Part shown: piece after piece, positions 1 through 10,045 of the stretch
Position numbering within the stretch: the first letter of the stretch is position 1
How the letters are laid out: the number at the start of each line of letters is the position of its first letter
Source of the DNA: Asterella californica
Lineage: Eukaryota > Streptophyta > Marchantiopsida > Marchantiales > Aytoniaceae
Reading direction: 5' to 3'
Assembly: GCA_036924285.1 (NCBI GenBank)
Contig: JAYKYS010000017.1
Location: 1,407,501-1,471,500 of the forward strand
DNA: 64,000 nt
Program-made: the position numbers and the translations under genes
Notes under the pieces: model-generated
Told to the model about the DNA's origin: nothing
The model's input: the letters and a program-made list of their open reading frames with translations, nothing else
Databases searched by the model: none

Positions 1-2315
1 TACATGAAAAATCTGCGTGCAAATGTATACCAAAAAGAGTTGAAGGAGGTGTAAAGCAATTCCTTAGACGCAGCTGTGATCCGCAATCGGCACCAGAATA
101 AGAGAGCATACGTAAATGCAAGAAAGGTGTAAAGAGTCTCTCTGAAGTGTCCTGATGTTGCCTGGAATCCTGTTTCGTTTCAATGCGCATCATAAACCCG
201 GTAGGGTATGAAATCCGTGGATCAGGATCAGTATCGGAAAGTGGCTGAACTGTACCTGAAATTCAACCGCTGGCTTCTTCGACACTCCACAAGTCGAGAT
301 TTGACTTTTTCAACGCTGGGCTTTTTGGCTGCTAATTGACGAATCGAAACATCGAACTGTGAGTTCCCACTCGGACTAGAACCATATCTTCCGGAATGAT
401 CTCAATGCATCTACTGGCTTCATCGACGAAGCTGTTTCTACGGCTCTAGAGGACTATTAAAGAATCTAAGTTCATTCACCTGGTGGAACCACCTTAATCG
501 CCATTGTTCTCGAATTCAACCTCATTTTGGGGGATCGCCTTCGCCTGTTTGACGCGAGACCAGATAACAGCACGTACTCCTGAGCCAACAACGTCACATG
601 AGCAAAATAACAATCACGGGACAGCGTGACGGGCTGGAAACGTTGCACGATATGTGCAAATGCATGAAACCGATCCGATCCGATCCCGAACCCTTACGCA
701 CCTTACCAGTCGTGCCTACTGATATTCACAGAAGTTATTTGGTCAGCAACCCTTCTGACGCAATGACAGCAACGCTTTCCACCGGTTCTAGCGATCGCCT
801 TTGGTTGTTTCAGTAACCTAACTATGTTTACGCGCAAATATTCGTCTATATATGTGCGTTCACACTTCTCATAGTCTCAATGCTTTTTCCCTTCTAATCA
901 GCACATCTATATATACGGGGTATCTTTATCATTCTTCCTTGCATACGGGCTTGTTAGAAATAAGGAGTTACGCTTGTAATAGAATTGCGGGGATATGTGT
1001 TAGAGATTTATTGCTATGCATTTGCGCATAGTTTACCGTCGATTTTGGTGATTTTGCAGAAACAGAAAAAGCGGAAAAATTTTCACCCGTCGGTTCATCC
1101 AAATGTGAAAAGACTCTAGAAGAAACGGCGCGGGAACAGTCCTCTTGGTTCTTTGTGAAATTTTTCTTGAAAAAAATTTCTTCGTGTCAATTGAATTGTC
1201 GTGTCGATACAGAAGCTCGCGTCCTCGAGTATCGTCTAATTTTCCGTCACCTTCTCCGTTTGCAATCGATGATGCCATCGGATTCCTAGACAAACTGACT
1301 GATAGATTGCGAACTTCCTCATTCTCGATTCTGCTCCTATGTTGACCACCGCATTTCCAATACACCAAGCATTCATGCTTGAAGCATTCCAGGCGTAGTA
1401 TGACTAGATTCTAGTATTAAGCGCCAAGATTTGTGCCTAGATTGATTCTTCTATTTGTGGGTGTCCAGATTGTTGGAGGTGAACCCGAAAATCATCCCCT
1501 GTTCCATGAAAGAATCAGGTAACTATCTGAACAGTTTTGAAGAGTGGTCCGAGTTGGAATTTGCTCGATTTCTGTATGTTCACAGTTTATATCCTTGACT
1601 CAAAATATGCTCTCTTATAATTTGCAGGCTTGAACAGTTTTCCAGGTATGTGTTCCTCTATATCAGCCTAGTCTTTGAGTGAAGAGAAAATATGAACTGT
1701 TTAGTATGCAATTCACCGACCATCCAGCTTAATTAGAATAATTGTGCCTGGTTGAGTTGTACAGCCTCCAAATACTCATCACTCAGTTTCGCATGTTACT
1801 ATCATCTTTGACCGAGAATGTTGACAGGTTTGATTTTGTGTAGCCCATACATAGTCCTCGTGTAATCCACGAGCAGCATCAGCGCAGCCCTCATATCTTA
1901 ACAATTTGGTAGTGTTCAATTCCAGAAGCAGAGTTGATAGATTGTATGTGCTTTCAAGTAGAGAGGTTCTCTGGAGCTTTAAGGAGAAAGACATTCCAAC
2001 CTGCAGATATGTGTCTCTGCATACTCTGAAGACTAGTAAACTTTTCTCTCAAACGGTATTGTTGTGCAGTTGGTATCAACATTTTCTTTCACCCTATGGA
2101 CCACATCGCTCAAGCAGTGGCAGCCATGCACCAGCCTTACCTACGGTTCGCCGCTTTCTCTATTCCGTTCCTCGTGGATGTGTAGCATTGTCAAAGCCCG
2201 GATCCCTTTATTCCATATCAAGAAGTATAACTACTTTAAGTCTTTCTCAACCAGATTTCTCGAAGAACATGTAGAGAGTGATATCTCATTATCTTGCCAG
2301 TGCTGTGTTCATAAG
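1..2315. other. Host flank, no confident gene
   Basis: I find no ORF with a recognisable domain here. Short open frames exist on both strands but match no family I know. The stretch ends at the copia insertion and may hold upstream introns or exons of the ADP-ribosylglycohydrolase pseudogene that resumes at about 7741. I could not identify the N-terminal motifs of that family in it. Confidence 0.5.
2311..2315. repeat. Target-site duplication of copia (ATAAG)
   Basis: ATAAG occurs immediately left of the left LTR and again at 7628-7632, immediately right of the right LTR. Perfect 5-bp duplications are the integration signature of Ty1/copia elements. Confidence 0.95.
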
Positions 2316-2624
2316 TGTTATGATGTATGGCAGCAAGAACACAATTCATAGCACCACTCCAACAGAGGAGGAAAACCTTCAAACAAGGAAGGAGGCTCTC
2401 GCAGCCTTCACAAGAGGAAAAAGAAGGAACAGAGTATCACTAAAGAGACTTACTTGGGGGCAGAGCCCCTTCTCAATATATAGGGAGAACCAACAGACTT
2501 TTGGGGTTGGGTCTCCGTGACATAGTTGTCTTACAGGACTTGTGCACAAAGTCCAAAGTCTTACAGGACTTGAGCACGAGGTCTTACAAGACTTCATGAG
2601 CTTGTCTTACTCCGTATGTCAACA
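2316..2624 (-). repeat. Copia 3' LTR
   Basis: 309 bp starting TGTTATGATG and ending GTCAACA on the plus strand. It matches 7319-7627 throughout by eye. Since the element is on the minus strand, this is the 3' LTR. Confidence 0.95.
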
Positions 2625-3109
2625 GTCCCCCTCAAGCTCATATCAATATCCTTAACACCTAGACATAATCTGAAAATATCAAATTTATCTCTAGGTAAAA
2701 CTTTAGTGAATATATCAGCAACTTGTTCACCTGTAGGTACATATCTTAGATCTATCTCTCCAGCCAATACTTTTTCTCGAATAAAGTGATAATGAACCTC
2801 TATATGCTTGGTCCTAGCATGGAAAACAGGATTAGAAGCAAGTTTAATACTGCTGATATTGTCTGTGTGTAAAACAGGGTCAGAAAATTCCACACCCATA
2901 TCTTTCAGTAAGGTGTGAAGCCAAACGGATTCGCAAGTAGCATTAGTGGCACCTCTGTATTCTGCTTCAGTCGATGACAAAGCAACTGTAGGTTGCTTCT
3001 TCGACTGCCAGCTAACAGCAGAGTCTCCAAGGCTGAAGACAAAACCTGACGTAGATCTTCTATCTTGAGCACTTCCTTCCCAGTCTGCATCAGTAAAACC
3101 ATGTAACAA
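2594..3109 (-). CDS. Copia RNase H (frameshifted from pol)
   Basis: This frame holds the RNase H domain of the copia polyprotein, which removes the RNA strand during reverse transcription. Visible signatures are GFTDADW (catalytic Asp), the SSTEAEYR block with the catalytic Glu, and the C-terminal TKHIEVHYHFIREKV and ADIFTK segments typical of copia. It overlaps the end of the main gag-pol frame by about 200 bp but lies in another frame. Conserved RT sequence stops in one frame and conserved RNase H starts in the other near 3133-3138. A single-base deletion is the simplest explanation. There is no start codon of its own with a plausible role. Without the shift it would be the last domain of the polyprotein. 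Confidence 0.9.
   Translation of the reverse strand: MLHGFTDADWEGSAQDRRSTSGFVFSLGDSAVSWQSKKQPTVALSSTEAEYRGATNATCESVWLHTLLKDMGVEFSDPVLHTDNISSIKLASNPVFHARTKHIEVHYHFIREKVLAGEIDLRYVPTGEQVADIFTKVLPRDKFDIFRLCLGVKDIDMSLRGTVDIRSKTSS
2625..2640 (-). other. Copia polypurine tract
   Basis: Read on the minus strand this is TGAGCTTGAGGGGGAC, directly inside the 3' LTR. It is the expected plus-strand primer of the copia element. Confidence 0.85.
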
Positions 3110-6100
3110 GAGAGGACCACCCGCTGCGTAGTGAGTCCATACTGAATTGTGAACTTCACGTATCGTAGAATCCGTCGAACCGCATCAAGATGAGGTTTCC
3201 TAGGTGTCTGCATGAACTGACTAACTAGACCTACAGCATAACTTAGATCAGGTCTAGTAATGGTCAAGTAGATCAGGCTGCCTACAATTTGTCTATAGAA
3301 ATTAGGATCTGCTAATAGCTCACCATCCTCAGCATTCAACTTCAGAGAAGATGCAAGAGGGGTAGAGATAGGCTTACAAGCTGTCATCCCAAACTGTTCT
3401 AGCTTATTCAGAGCATACTGTCTCTGTAACAGCCATGTATCACCTCCATCCTTGATGAACTCAATAGCTAGAAAGTACTTCAGCTCATCTAGATCTTTCA
3501 TATCAAACTCTCCTTTCAGCTGATCTTTCACTTGCTTGATAAGGCTCTTAGAGGTACCAGTGATAACAAGATCATCTACATAGATGATGATCAGTACTGT
3601 GTTATCATCGACCTGCAAAGAGTACAATGAGGAGTCTGAACTACAAAGACGAAAGCCAAGCAATAGTAGAAATGAGTTAATCTTGGCATTCCAAGCTCTT
3701 GGAGCTTGCTTAAGCCCATACAAGGACTTCTGGAGTCTACAAACTTTATTTGGATACCTTTGGTCTTCGTATCCCGGGGGTTGCATCATGTAGACCTCCT
3801 CCTGCAGATCTCCGTTCAGGAAGGCATTATTGAAATCCATTTGATGCAATTGCCACCCTTTACTTGTAGCTAATGCCACAAGGGTACGTATCGAAGCCAT
3901 CTTGGCTACCGGACTGAAGGTTTCCTCAAAGTCAAGACCATACTGCTGCGCATATCCTTTAGCCACAAGTCTCGCCTTATGCCTGTGGACTGAACCATCC
4001 GAATTTCTCTTGACCTTGTAAACCCATCTACAACCAATAGCTTTCTTACCATAAGGTAAATCAACCAGCTCCCAAGTCTGCTGATTTTGCAAAGCTGAAA
4101 GCTCAACTTGCATGGCTTCCACCCATTTTGCCTGATGCATCGCCTCCTCAAGAGAATTCGGTTCCTGCTCATGTACGACATTCACCATGTAGGCATGGTG
4201 TTCAGCCAAGAAACCTTCACACTGAAAACGTTGGACAGGATGTCTCGCTCTGGTGGACCTTCGCAGATCAGATTGACCTGATGGTCCAGCTTCAGATCCC
4301 TGATTTGGCTGAGAGCTGCTGACGTGGTCGTCAAAAGCATGCACAATATCTGCACTGCGCTGCTCATTGATCATCTGCTGCAACACTGGAGAGCTGTTGG
4401 AATGTACAACCTGTGTAGGTTGAACAACAGGTGGAGGGACCTGAACCTTAGGTACATCAACTACAGGGACTTGGCCAGACCAAGGAGCTCTCATGCGCAT
4501 TGGATGAAATACAGCACTACCACTACCTGAACTAGTGGCTTGAGTGGTTGTAGAACCAACCTGAACTGGTTGGATAGAAGATAGAACAGGTGAAACAGCA
4601 ACAGACCCTGACGTTGTCTGATACCAAGATAACAACTCATCAAAAACAACATCTCTACTGATGAGAAGTCTCCTCGAAGTTGGGATATAACACCTATATC
4701 CCTTCGTATCAGAAGCATAGCCTAAGAAGATACACTTCTCAGCTCTCGGGTCCAGCTTGCTGCGCCTTTCATCTGGTACATGTACAAAACAGATAGAACC
4801 GAACACTTTGAGACATGAGAGGTCTGGTTTCTTGCCTACCAATACCTCATAGGGGGTCTTCTTATGTACCGCTGCAGTTGGTGCACGGTTCATGAGGTAC
4901 ACAGCACAGGCAACAGCTTCCGCCCAATAACACTTAGGCATAGACTTCTCGTTCAGCATTGCACGTGCTGACTCCGCAATGTGTCTGTTCTTCCTCTCTG
5001 CTACACCATTCTGTTGCGGACTGTAGCTGCACGTGACCTCTCTTTTGATCCCATGCTCTTGCAAAAAAGTGTCAAAGTGACGAGAGATGAACTCGCCTCC
5101 TCCATCCGAACGGAGCCGTAGGATGCAATGGTTGTACTGCTTCTCAACTAGGATCTTGAATGTTTGAAACACAGCAAAGACGTCTGACTTGGCCTTGAGG
5201 AAGTAGACCCAAGTAAATCGCGAGAAGTCATCTATGAATGAGACGAAGTACTGAGAACCATTCAAGCTTGCTTGAGATGCAGTCCATACATCAGAATGTA
5301 TCAACTCCAACACCTTGGAAGCTCTAGTACCCTGATGACGAAATGGTTGTCTAGCCTGCTTGCCAAACTGACAAGCTTCACAAATCTGAGATGGGATAGG
5401 AGATGTGAACTTAGGAAGACCTGTAACTAACTCTGACGTAGGTAAGGTCTTCAACCGCTGATAGTTCATATGACCTACTCTCTTATGCCACATCTCCAAA
5501 TCTGAGACTCCAGAGGTATGAACAAACATCGCAGCTTGAAGTTGAGGTTGAACAACATCCAATTTGAACAACCTTCCTACTCTTGACCCTCTGGCAACTA
5601 CATTGTTATCACTGGTTTCAACAATACATCCCTTGCTGTTGAACCGAACTTGATAACCTTGCTCTACCATCTGACCTACTGAGACTAGATTCCTAGTAAT
5701 GGTGGGCACATATAGTACATCTCCCAAAGCAGAAATGTTTAAAGATGCAACAGATAGAGGAACTGTACCCATATGTGTAATGTTGTGCTGGGTATCATCA
5801 CCAGTATAGACTATTGCTGGTGTCTTCAGTGGCTCCTTCTGACTGAACCATTCACCATGTGCTGTCATATGGTTCGAAGCTCCAGAATCAATAAACCACT
5901 CATCAGCAGGTTTGCTCATGGAACCCATGACATGTGCCATCGTTAGAAGACTGCCATCTGAAAAAGGTTCCTCTGTCGACACATAGTTTTGCTGTGGAAG
6001 CTTACCAGACCTGTCTGCTTGCCTCTTGAAGCAGGTCTTGATCACATGACCTTTGGTTTTGCAGTATGCACAAAACCGCTGCTCACCCCCGCCTTTAGCT

Positions 6101-6849
6101 TGATATTGCTGATGGTCAGGTCGAAAGTTCTGTTGCTGCTGAGAGAACTGACCTCGACCAGAAGAACCAAATCGGTTCTTATCTCTACCACCGAAGCTCT
6201 TTCCTCGTCCTCTGCCTCTACCTCCAGCAAAGAAAGCTTGCTCTTGTGATGAGACAGAACCACCATTGCCTTGAAGACGAATCTCTTCTGACACTAACAT
6301 AGGAATCAACTCATCAAACTTGGGAAAAGTATCTCTGACAGCAATGGAAGTCTCGAAAGGTTTGTACTCTTTCCCAAGACCATTGATGGTGTGTAGGATG
6401 AGATCATCATCCTCGACTTTCACCCCTATGCTGTTAAGCTGCTCAACTAGACCTCGCACTTGATAAACATAATCTGTAATGCTCAATGAACCCTTCTTAA
6501 CATCTAAGAGTTGCTGCTTGAGTTGTAACTTACGAGCTTTGGTAGATGTCTGGAAAACATTAGCTAGTGCATCCCAGACCTCTTGGGGAGTATCAACAGA
6601 TTGTATGTAACCAAACATGGAAGGTGAGACACACAAAGAAAGATAATGCACAGCTTGACAAGCTCGTTTGTTCCATGCATCAACATCAGGATCTGTATCA
6701 ACTCCAACGGGTTTCGCATCTGTCCCTATGACCAAGCCAAACAGGCTTTGGCCTTTCAAGAAGGCGGACATGCGATACTTCCATATGGAGTAGTTATTTT
6801 TGTCTAAAGGCTCACCGGTAATGGCTGAAAACGTATCTATTCTACTCAT
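2905..6849 (-). CDS. Copia gag-pol polyprotein
   Basis: An open frame of 1314 codons from an ATG about 470 bp inside the 5' LTR. In order: a UBN2/gag-like region (residues 1-250); a CCHC zinc knuckle CAYCKTKGHVIKTC (about 263-280); aspartic protease FIDSGASNH (about 320); the GAG-pre-integrase block WHKRVGHMNY; integrase with HSDVW, LRSDGGGEF and the catalytic Glu in QQNGVAERKNR; and RT with the copia block EETFSPVAK and YVDD at about residue 1088. All catalytic residues I can check are present. The last 70 or so residues are out of frame: the genuine continuation (RNase H) is in the frame at 2594-3109. RT and RNase H are therefore separated by a frameshift in an otherwise intact ORF. It is transcribed from the right-hand LTR. 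Confidence 0.95.
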   Translation of the reverse strand: MSRIDTFSAITGEPLDKNNYSIWKYRMSAFLKGQSLFGLVIGTDAKPVGVDTDPDVDAWNKRACQAVHYLSLCVSPSMFGYIQSVDTPQEVWDALANVFQTSTKARKLQLKQQLLDVKKGSLSITDYVYQVRGLVEQLNSIGVKVEDDDLILHTINGLGKEYKPFETSIAVRDTFPKFDELIPMLVSEEIRLQGNGGSVSSQEQAFFAGGRGRGRGKSFGGRDKNRFGSSGRGQFSQQQQNFRPDHQQYQAKGGGEQRFCAYCKTKGHVIKTCFKRQADRSGKLPQQNYVSTEEPFSDGSLLTMAHVMGSMSKPADEWFIDSGASNHMTAHGEWFSQKEPLKTPAIVYTGDDTQHNITHMGTVPLSVASLNISALGDVLYVPTITRNLVSVGQMVEQGYQVRFNSKGCIVETSDNNVVARGSRVGRLFKLDVVQPQLQAAMFVHTSGVSDLEMWHKRVGHMNYQRLKTLPTSELVTGLPKFTSPIPSQICEACQFGKQARQPFRHQGTRASKVLELIHSDVWTASQASLNGSQYFVSFIDDFSRFTWVYFLKAKSDVFAVFQTFKILVEKQYNHCILRLRSDGGGEFISRHFDTFLQEHGIKREVTCSYSPQQNGVAERKNRHIAESARAMLNEKSMPKCYWAEAVACAVYLMNRAPTAAVHKKTPYEVLVGKKPDLSCLKVFGSICFVHVPDERRSKLDPRAEKCIFLGYASDTKGYRCYIPTSRRLLISRDVVFDELLSWYQTTSGSVAVSPVLSSIQPVQVGSTTTQATSSGSGSAVFHPMRMRAPWSGQVPVVDVPKVQVPPPVVQPTQVVHSNSSPVLQQMINEQRSADIVHAFDDHVSSSQPNQGSEAGPSGQSDLRRSTRARHPVQRFQCEGFLAEHHAYMVNVVHEQEPNSLEEAMHQAKWVEAMQVELSALQNQQTWELVDLPYGKKAIGCRWVYKVKRNSDGSVHRHKARLVAKGYAQQYGLDFEETFSPVAKMASIRTLVALATSKGWQLHQMDFNNAFLNGDLQEEVYMMQPPGYEDQRYPNKVCRLQKSLYGLKQAPRAWNAKINSFLLLLGFRLCSSDSSLYSLQVDDNTVLIIIYVDDLVITGTSKSLIKQVKDQLKGEFDMKDLDELKYFLAIEFIKDGGDTWLLQRQYALNKLEQFGMTACKPISTPLASSLKLNAEDGELLADPNFYRQIVGSLIYLTITRPDLSYAVGLVSQFMQTPRKPHLDAVRRILRYVKFTIQYGLTTQRVVLSCYMVLLMQTGKEVLKIEDLRQVLSSALETLLLAGSRRSNLQLLCHRLKQNTEVPLMLLANPFGFTPY

Positions 6850-7306
6850 GATGGATTAGACGTAAGAAACGAAGATACAGACAGTGTCTCTGAACAGATC
6901 GGAATTTCACACAGTGATAGAAATGTTGATTCTAGGGTTATATAGATGTAGGTCTAAATGTAGGTCTGTGTGACACAAACACAGTCCGTTCTGGCTAAAA
7001 ATGAATAGAAGACCCTAAAAAATGCAGTCAAAGCTTGTTGACTGACTAGGATTGTGAAAACTCTTACAACAAACACACAACAAACACAGCAGAGAGACAA
7101 TTCGAAAATTCAGAACCTGTCACCAACGCTGTCATTCCTTGCTGCACCAGAAAAATGATGTCTGGACTTTTGAAAGTAGCTCCAAACAGCAAGGACGCCT
7201 ATTAGAGTTTCGCCTCAAGAGAAATCTCCATGTGCAAAAAATTGCAGCACCTCCACTTGCAATCTGAGTCTTCAGTATGCCTCCAATCTCTAATTCCTTC
7301 ACTCAA

Positions 7307-7318
7307 GCTCTGATACCA
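7307..7318 (-). other. Copia primer-binding site (initiator Met tRNA)
   Basis: On the minus strand it reads TGGTATCAGAGC, directly abutting the 5' LTR. This is the classic plant copia site complementary to the 3' end of initiator methionine tRNA. Confidence 0.95.
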
Positions 7319-7627
7319 TGTTATGATGTATGGCAGCAAGAACACAATTCATAGCACCACTCCAACAGAGGAGGAAAACCTTCAAACAAGGAAGGAGGCT
7401 CTCGCAGCCTTCACAAGAGGAAAAAGAAGGAACAGAGTATCACTAAAGAGACTTACTTGGGGGCAGAGCCCCTTCTCAATATATAGGGAGAACCAACAGA
7501 CTTTTGGGGTTGGGTCTCCGTGACATAGTTGTCTTACAGGACTTGTGCACAAAGTCCAAAGTCTTACAGGACTTGAGCACGAGGTCTTACAAGACTTCAT
7601 GAGCTTGTCTTACTCCGTATGTCAACA
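7319..7627 (-). repeat. Copia 5' LTR
   Basis: 309 bp, apparently identical to 2316-2624. It is the promoter-bearing LTR of the element and is followed by the target duplication ATAAG at 7628-7632. Confidence 0.95.
7477..7486 (-). promoter_or_regulatory. Probable TATA box of copia 5' LTR
   Basis: Reads CTATATATTG on the minus strand inside the 5' LTR, upstream of gag-pol. The same sequence sits at 2474-2483 in the 3' LTR. Its position and sequence suit a core promoter; this is inferred from motif alone. Confidence 0.55.
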
Positions 7628-7740
7628 ATAAGCATCTAAATGAACTATTCTTCAGGCTTTGATAGATCAAGTTGATGTGGACTTGAAACAACTCACTGCA
7701 GATGGTTAAAACCACAGGGAGTGCGCTCTAATAGTCCCGC

Positions 7741-8958
7741 CTATAAGAATGAGGTAGTGGAAAGAGGATGGCTTATTCAACAACAAGCTCTACATAATAG
7801 AAGAGCACCAAGCAATACCTGCACACGGGCTCTGACGTCAAGATCTGTGGGCTCGACTCAAAACTTGATTAATGATAGCAAAGATATGTGCAGAGTCGTG
7901 CTTTATAGTCGAGTATACTGCAACTCCCGGTGCCTTCGAAATGAAATGTGTTTGATGTTGCAGGTTGCGGAGGAGTGATGAGAGTGGCTACATGCGCTTT
8001 TATTGTCAGGGCTGGGTTTTCTGATCTAGAGAAGTACCAGCAAATGCACCTTGCATTCCAACTTGGCTGTTCTGCAGCAGCAGTAACTCATACCCATCCT
8101 TCTGGTTGGCTTTCATCTGGATGCCTGGCCTGTATAATCCTTTGTATTCTGTCTGGTAAGCTCCCCCATAAACGCTCAGATTGGCCTCAGTTATACAATC
8201 AACTCGAACGCCCATGTCGACTCTGATGAAGCTTGCTGTGCTTTTGAGTGAACTCTATTTCTGTACTATCAACTCGAACGCTCATGTGTCTCTTTGAAAC
8301 TCGATTGGTGTAGAGTGTAATATGTCAGTCGGCAACTCCTTGTAGGTGACTCTCTGGAGAAATCCGTTGAACAGACAATAATTATCTTGAAGAAGGAACC
8401 TAAGCACAAGGAGTGTCTACGGAAGATAGAACAAGCTGTGAAGTTGTCCACAGCCTTCACCATGCGATGTCTGGAGTTTGATCAGGAAGTCCAAGATGCA
8501 AGCGCTCAAAAGCAGGAAGTTGTTGTGGAACATATTGAGATGATCGGAGGAGGATGGGTCGGTAAGGAAGCATTGGCAATTGCCTTAATTGCTGTCTAAT
8601 ATCCCAAAATGATCTTGAAACAGCTGTGTGCTATGTTGTTAATCACAGAGGTGATTCAGATAGCACAAGGGCTATTGCATGAAATATTTTAGGAGCTTTG
8701 CTCGGTGACACATCCACTCTCGCAAGATGGAATAACGTCGTAAAACAGCAGGATGTCATACAAGAAGTGAGCGATGACCTGTTTGACATGTTGGACCCCA
8801 ACAGGCATGCGAACTTGATCCTCAAGTATCCTCTTGCGGTAGTGACGACCGACGACGGCACTGATCTTGCAACATACTATCAGAAACAGTTGGACCACAA
8901 AGTAGGGGATTACGTCATGAACAACGATGTCCCTTACTTGGATAACGCCGTCTCGTGA
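7741..8958 (+). pseudogene. ADP-ribosylglycohydrolase (DraG-type) pseudogene, spliced
   Basis: Remains of a host gene of the ADP-ribosylglycohydrolase family, enzymes that remove ADP-ribose from proteins using two metal ions. Exon 1 (about 7741-7883) has APSNTC and NDSK. Exon 2 (7964-8155) starts with GCGGVMRV and has THTHPSGWLSSGCL. Exon 3 (8346-8958) has IGGGWVGKEALAIAL, then VNHRGDSDSTRAIA, NILGALLG and an EVSDDL tail. These blocks follow the family order, including the metal-binding GDSDST. Exon 2 is bounded by a TTGCAG acceptor and a GTAAG donor, and exon 3 follows TTGTAG. Defects: the donor after exon 1 reads AT instead of GT, there is a frameshift near 8590, and a TGA stands in place of the usual Gly after AIA. 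The N-terminal domain is missing or lies left of the copia insertion. Confidence 0.85.
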
Positions 8959-9370
8959 GACAATGATGTGATAGTATTAATCCTGGAAGACAAATATCTC
9001 CACCGGATCGGAATCACTTCAGTTCTTTCTTGATCAACTCAAACGAGCCGGGCTATCTGTGGTATAAGCTCTATTCACTGGTGCTTATGCTTTATGCTTC
9101 CCAGGACCATGTGTTGCTTACGACCCAGTAGAGCTGATTATAAGGACAAGACATACAGTTTCAAGTATCCTCCATGGCATTCTTGCTAGATAACTTCTGT
9201 ATGGAGGTTGTATCAGTTCTTGATACAAACTATTCCTTCCTAGACAAATGATGGAGATGGGGTGCCAGATGCCTAACACTTAAGATAAAGCATCGTCTTG
9301 TACAAAGAATAGTTTTGGGTTAAAAATAAAGCATTGTCTTGTACAGAAAAAAGATTTGGGCTTAAAACAT
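8959..9370. other. Intergenic host DNA with short tandem repeat
   Basis: No coding signal. At about 9281-9366 a roughly 40-bp unit (ATAAAGCAT..GTCTTGTACA..GGGTTA/GGCTTA) occurs twice in imperfect tandem just left of the next element. Confidence 0.5.
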
Positions 9371-9872
9371 TGTCGTGTGCATACACATCGCTACACAACA
9401 TACATCGCTGTCAGAGCAACACCACACATACACATAACACATGGACGATGTCATACACAAGTGTACCACAATAATCTGAATTGAGATATTACCATCTCCA
9501 ACACTACAACAAAGATTACTCACAAACGGTCAAGCCAAACCCACTCTAAACGCGAAGAGAATCCGGGTTACACTCAACTAGACTATCCACCATAGCCTGG
9601 AGCTTGAAGGCTCAACTCGAAGAACTAAGGCCTCCAAGCCTTACCTGCTTAGTATACCCATAGTGGGCTCTCTCACCAACTCGCCCTAACGGCACTAACG
9701 GCCTTACCGGGATGCGCCACTTCGCACTCGGTCAACCTAGCCGAGGTATCAAACTGACGTGACAGCTGTCGTGCGCATACACATCGCTACACAACATACA
9801 TCGCTGTCATAGCAACACCACACATACACATAACACATGGACGATGTCATACACATACACAAGTGTACCACA
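9371..9872 (-). repeat. Putative 3' LTR of DNMT gypsy, with internal repeat
   Basis: Starts TGTCGTG and ends ACCACA, followed at once by a polypurine tract on the minus strand, so its inner end is firm. A unit of about 100 bp (TGTCGTG..CATACACATCGC.. to ..GTGTACCACA) occurs at 9371-9472 and again at 9770-9872. The LTR is either about 500 bp with terminal direct repeats, or about 100 bp with a second copy to the left. I found no matching 5' LTR on the right. Confidence 0.55.
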
Positions 9873-9890
9873 ATCGCCCCCCTAACTAAC
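9873..9890 (-). other. Polypurine tract of DNMT gypsy
   Basis: On the minus strand it reads GTTAGTTAGGGGGGCGAT and abuts the inner end of the LTR. It fixes the 3' end of the element's internal region. Confidence 0.75.
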
Positions 9891-10045
9891 GGTTAGATCC
9901 CTCTAACTCCAGATAGCTCTATATCTCAACTACGTGATACACACCTTCATGGGTGCAAGGATCAGGAGGCCGGGTGCTACATCGCCTCATCGTTAGTCGT
10001 CTGTCTGCAATCCATATCACGCCAAGATCTAATCGGCTATCTCTG

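Larger units (their letters stand above)
2316..7627 (-). mobile_element. Full-length Ty1/copia LTR retrotransposon
   Basis: A complete copia element of 5312 bp on the minus strand. It has two 309-bp LTRs (TG...CA) that look identical by eye, a 5-bp target duplication ATAAG, a primer-binding site matching the 3' end of initiator-Met tRNA, a G-rich polypurine tract, and one long gag-pol frame. The domain order is gag, zinc knuckle, protease, integrase, RT, RNase H, as expected for copia. The only disabling change I see is a frameshift near 3133-3138 between RT and RNase H. Identical LTRs mean a recent insertion. It landed in host sequence next to, and perhaps inside an intron of, the ADP-ribosylglycohydrolase pseudogene. 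Confidence 0.96.

Noticed and set aside
598..1368. Short open frames on both strands of the left host flank
   Set aside because: No domain, no codon pattern, overlapping opposite-strand frames; nothing to support a gene.
9395..9470. CRISPR-like or minisatellite array from repeated CATACACA words
   Set aside because: Only two long copies 400 bp apart, no spacer series; better explained as LTR repeats in a eukaryotic genome.
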